A stretch of DNA of 64,000 bases from assembly GCA_026261815.1 (NCBI GenBank), contig JAMPIT010000350.1, positions 806,001 through 870,000 on the forward strand, given 5' to 3'. Source of the stretch: Monarcha castaneiventris obscurior (lineage: Eukaryota; Chordata; Aves; Passeriformes; Monarchidae). Below are positions 60,473 to 64,000 of the stretch, piece by piece (the first letter of the stretch is position 1; every line of letters begins with the position of its first letter). The notes under the pieces were generated by a model. That model did not search any database. It was not told where the DNA came from and saw nothing but the letters and a program-made list of their open reading frames with translations. Position numbers and translations under genes: made by a program.

Positions 60473-63299
60473 TCCTGCATTGCTTCTAAAAAAATAAGTT
60501 TTTCTTGTGCCTTATTAACACCCATATTGCAAGGAGAGTGAAAAGATATTTATTCAGCACAGCTGCTGGCTTCCAAGAATTCTTCCTTAGCAACTACTCC
60601 ATCTGAAAATTCTCATACATTTTTTGAGTCCTAGGATGCTTTTAGTGTCATTGTCACACATAGGAGCACAGGCTCAGTGGACATCATGGGGACAAACCCG
60701 AGATTATGTTGGTTTAAAGGTTGGAATACACGGATTTCTCTTCTATGACATTTGGTACATCTGTCACAAAACAGGACTTGAAAGAACAAAATAATATGTT
60801 CCAAAAAATGTTTGTTGGTAGTCTGAGTTAAAATACTGGCACAGTTTAGACATTTTAAAGGGAAAAAAGACAATGAAAGAAGTGTTGTTCAGCTATAACA
60901 CTTGTGTCTCTTCCTCCTGCCTACTTCCCACAAAAAGCCCCACCCAGTGTTTTCTAAGCTAGAAATATCTGAGAAGGGAATTAGAGACAAGAATTCCTAA
61001 ATATATTTTAGAAGACTATGTATTTTTCTTTCCTCCTTCACTGATATGTATATTTTTCCTCAGTCAATTTTTTAACTCTGGTTTTAAGAACAGATGACAG
61101 CATGTTCAGTCTGATTTGTTCTTCTGAACTGGTAAGAATTCATTGGATTTGTTTTCACCTTCTGTTTTTCAATTTGTTTTTCAATTCTTTTGTGCCACCT
61201 GTTTTCTGAATCTTTAGTTAGATTCCCCTAAAATCACTTTTCCCTACTCCTAAGAAAAAATCACCAATTTTTTCATGCTTGCCAAAAATCCATGACCCCA
61301 GGTAGTCTCACCTCTTAGCAAGCCACTCATGAATTTTGAAAGAAATATTAAAAAAGGACAAAATTATGGGGATCCTGATCTAGTGCTGCAGATTAATACA
61401 GTTTTTTGAATTTCACCAAGTTATTTCTGCTGTCAGTAAAGCTTCACTGCTTTGCTAGTCGTGCTGATCTGAGCAGGTGTTGTCAACACCTTTTGTTATG
61501 TAAAGATAAAACACTGAGTAAAGTAAAAAAATACACGTTTGCTTCGCGTCTTCAAAACTGCTAGACAAAGTTCATCTTCCTATAACACTGTGAAATCCTC
61601 AATTTCTCACATTTAAAAATTAAGTCATAAGAGAGCAAGCTGTTTTGGGTAGAGAACATCTGGGACACGGAAAGCATTTCCCACATAGTCAGGTCTTCCA
61701 TGCACTTCCACTAAGATGAGTTAGGAAGAAAAGAAAAAAGAAAAAAAAGAAATACATAGCAGTTGCTTTTAGTCTGACTCAGGCAGTTTAATGGTTGCTG
61801 AATAAGCAGATTTTATTAGCTATCAAATCTGCAAGTGTCTCTTCCCTATTGCTCAGGGAAGAATTTTATTTGTTACCAATAACTACAATTCTGCTTCGAA
61901 ATGTCCAAAGGCAGCAACAGTTTTCTTCCAATGTGTTAACTCAAGCTTTAAAAATTATCTGAGGTCTGACAAGAGGAGGTGTGAGCCACTAACCCTTATC
62001 CTGAGTGTTACACCTGCCCTAAGAGGAGTCATGGATGAGAACAGGACAGCAACAGTCAAAAATGGAATACTCATTTTGGGAGTGCTAGCACATAGACCCA
62101 TAATCGTCATTTAAAAGGTGTCCTTAAGGGCTAAAGTAGATCCGTCTAAGAGATATGAAACTATAATCTGCAGTTATTGCAATTGGAACAAAAAGAGGCT
62201 TACACCAATGTGTGCAATTTTTTTCTTTTTTTCTTTTAAAATCATGGCAGTCACCTAGATTTTTTTTTTAAGAGTGAAGAAACCTGAACATCAAAGGTTT
62301 CTGTAGAGTGCTCATTCATTTAAAATTGGAAGTAACAGGCTTCTCACATGGGCTCTCAAAACCAAAGTCTTCTGTGAACGTTTCGGCCATTCTGCCCTGC
62401 ATCTTTTCCTTTGTGTTTTGCTGCCATCATCTACGACCTCTTTTGCAGCACCTGGTTGAGCATGGAGGAAGAGTACCAGACAGAACAGTGGATCCCAGCC
62501 TCCAAGTTGCTGTGTTGAGGAGCTGGACAGGGAGGAGAGAGCTGGGGTGAGTGATAAATCTGAACCTGAGGACACAAGTTGTTTTTGTGGACTGTCAGGT
62601 CTCCTGCACTGAAGAAGACACATGAGAAACTTGCCAAACCCTGTCGTGGCATTTGCTTCCAGGCTTCTGGCTGCAGAATGAGCTCATGTGTCCCTGTCTT
62701 GTCCGAGGGGGCTGAGGGCACAGCAGCACCTTTCGGTGGAATGTTACTGCAGAGTGACCTTTGCTCTCTTGGAGGGTTCTTCTGCCTGTGGGAATGCTGT
62801 CTGCCCGCAGACCTTTCCCTCCAAGGGCAGGCTGCATTTCATTACAGCTTGCTATCTCTCTGAGCTGGTGTGTCAGAGCATGTAGATTGTGAAGAAAATA
62901 TAAAAAGGTGCTGTGCTTCTTCCCTGGACTGAGGATCTGATGGAGGTATGTTACTGGTCAGGTCACCCGTGGTGAAAGCAGTGTAGGAAGCAGTGAGGAA
63001 CATGGTCTCTTCTATAAAAATTATGAGATCAGTGCTCAGGACTGGTAGGCAAAAACAAAGGTCATTTGGGAGGCTTATGAAAAGGTTGAAAAGATCTTCA
63101 AACTTATCCAGCAGTTGAGGTCTCAGAAGAGAATATTAGTATAAGAACAGCAGACACCGTTTTCCATTTGCTGTTGCCACTCAGCAGCAGCAGGTCAGCG
63201 AAAGCCCAGCTCTGCAGTACAACAGAGCAGAGGCAAGTTAGCAATTAGACAAAAAGGTAATTGCTTTGTCTGTCTGGTTCTGCCCCACATAACTAAAGC
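60473..63299. other. Unique sequence, GC rising to the right, no gene recognised
   Basis: AT-rich up to about 62300, including a purine tract near 61730-61757. From 62310 to 62890 GC content is higher and seven frames overlap on both strands; none is recognised. Their overlap is what stop-poor GC-rich DNA gives. A first or last exon cannot be excluded. Confidence 0.45.
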
Positions 63300-63590
63300 A
63301 TCCTGTTAAATATCTGTTCGTAAAGAACTACACCCGTGCGAGTACAAGCTCACGTCTTGCAAGCAAATGGTTAAAGCTGCGTGGGAGACAAGCTGGGGAT
63401 GGAGAGCGGTGGGATAGTGCTCCCTGGTGGAAGCAGAACGCCGGCTGATCTCCCCGGCAAAACGCATCCTGGGGCTCTCAATGCCGGGTAAAAGGATGTA
63501 AAAAGCAGGAGTTTGAGCTGCCGGGAATGGGATACTCTGCAGAACTATTTAATCTGCTGGACTGCAGGTGGGAAGGGGAGCTGCTAGAGT
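63300..63590. promoter_or_regulatory. CpG-richer stretch, candidate promoter or first exon
   Basis: Between about 63330 and 63525 I count roughly a dozen CpGs, far more than in the surrounding DNA (for example CCCGTGCGAG, AACGCCGG, CCCCGGC, GCCGGG twice). A GTAAAAAGC string near 63499 could act as a TATA-like element. An ACTGCAG/GTGGGA string near 63560-63572 would fit a splice donor after a short open frame starting at 63527. No product is recognised. The evidence for a gene start is only compositional. Confidence 0.3.
63415..63430 (-). promoter_or_regulatory. Candidate CTCF-type binding site
   Basis: The window reads TAGTGCTCCCTGGTGG. Its complement, CCACCAGGGAGCACTA, agrees with the vertebrate CTCF core (CCACCAGGGGGCGCTA) at 14 of 16 positions. 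It lies in the CpG-richer stretch. Confidence 0.4.
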
Positions 63591-63596
63591 TTCGAG

Positions 63597-63979
63597 AGGG
63601 AGAGGAGAGGAGAGGAGAGGAGAGGAGAGGAGAGGAGAGGAGAGGAGAGGATAGGAGAGGAGAGGAGAGGAGAGGAGAGGAGAGGAGAGGAGAGGAGAGG
63701 AGAGGAGAGGAGAGGAGAGGAGAGGAGAGGAGAGGAGAGGAGAGGAGAGGAGAGGAGAGGAGAGGAGAGGAGAGGAGAGGAAGAGAGAGGAGAGGAGAGG
63801 AGAGGGAGGAGAGGAGAGGAGGAGGAGAGGAAGAGAGGAGAGGAGAGGAGAGAGAGGAGAGGAGAGGAGAGGAGAGGAGAGGAGAGGAGAGGAGAGGAGA
63901 GGAGAGGAGAGGAGAGGAGAGGAGAGGAGAGGAGAGGAGAGGAGAGGAGAGGAGAGGAGAGGAGAGGAGAGGAGAGGAT
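63597..63979. repeat. (AGAGG)n pentanucleotide array, 383 bp
   Basis: The plus strand is a nearly pure AGAGG/GGAGA array. It is uniform from 63601 to 63780 except for one GATAG variant near 63651, disturbed between about 63780 and 63855 by several AAGAGAG, GGGAGG and GGAGGAGG irregularities, then uniform again to 63978. The strand asymmetry is complete: all purine but for that one T. Because 15 bases equal three units and five codons, it creates long false frames on both strands (63527-63997 plus, 63549-63986 minus). Confidence 0.97.
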
Positions 63980-64000
63980 ATATCAAAGATAAGTTGAAGC

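Noticed and set aside
63527..63997. 156-codon plus frame and its 145-codon minus counterpart
   Set aside because: Both are translations of the AGAGG pentamer array, whose period makes both strands stop-free. Not a gene, apart from the first 15 or so codons, which are discussed as a possible exon.
1..64000. tRNA, rRNA, CRISPR arrays, operons or phage genes
   Set aside because: No GGTTCRANNCC B box with a matching A box, no rRNA-like blocks, no regularly spaced direct repeats with unique spacers and no tandem long ORFs. The sequence is vertebrate and largely non-coding.

Overview
The window looks like non-coding euchromatin from a bird, most likely a songbird. The evidence is the repeat content: many 5'-truncated CR1 LINEs (some ending in the typical bird ATTCTATGA-type 3' tail, two ending in expanded ATTCT pentamers), an avian ERVL-type LTR, a second solo LTR, and three fragments of another bird LTR-like dispersed repeat. 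The DNA is AT-rich with few CpGs. I find no bacterial or viral gene organisation, no rRNA, no convincing tRNA B box, no CRISPR array, and no open reading frame that I can defend as a host protein-coding gene. The longest ATG-started frame outside the terminal microsatellite (204 codons, minus strand, 34676-35290) is antisense through an LTR-like repeat and a CR1 end.

Layout. 1-6937: unique AT-rich sequence with a weak hAT-transposase-like frame at 4449-4844. 6938-7394: two CR1 fragments tail to tail. 7395-11972: unique, with a 92-bp tandem duplication at 11080-11263. 11973-12342: truncated ERVL-type LTR on the minus strand. 12343-17884: unique. 17885-18599 and 24541-24929: two CR1s of one subfamily, each ending in a (TTCTA)n array. 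19968-20120: old minus-strand CR1 piece. 27230-28508: an old CR1 followed by a younger one, same strand. 33220-33880: GC-elevated block of unknown nature. 34767-35835: LTR-like fragment followed by a CR1 reverse-transcriptase fragment. 35836-39209: unique, with non-coding stretches worth testing for conservation. 39210-39585: CR1. 41605-42170 and 53065-53215: further LTR-like copies. 48095-48232: T/G-rich low-complexity tract. 51180-51875: a younger CR1 nested in an older one. 58947-59343: solo LTR with a candidate 4-bp target duplication. 59562-60472: the longest CR1. 63300-63590: CpG-richer stretch with a CTCF-like motif, directly before a 383-bp (AGAGG)n polypurine array at 63597-63979.

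No genes act together here. The window reads as a gene desert or a large intron of a gene whose exons I cannot recognise. I did not find an undescribed multi-gene system. The most useful observations are structural: nested and inverted CR1s, the inverted-repeat-bearing tandem duplication, the solo LTRs, the pentamer-tailed CR1 pair, and the CpG/CTCF-like/polypurine junction at the right end. All family assignments come from reading the sequence against remembered family features; no database search was run.
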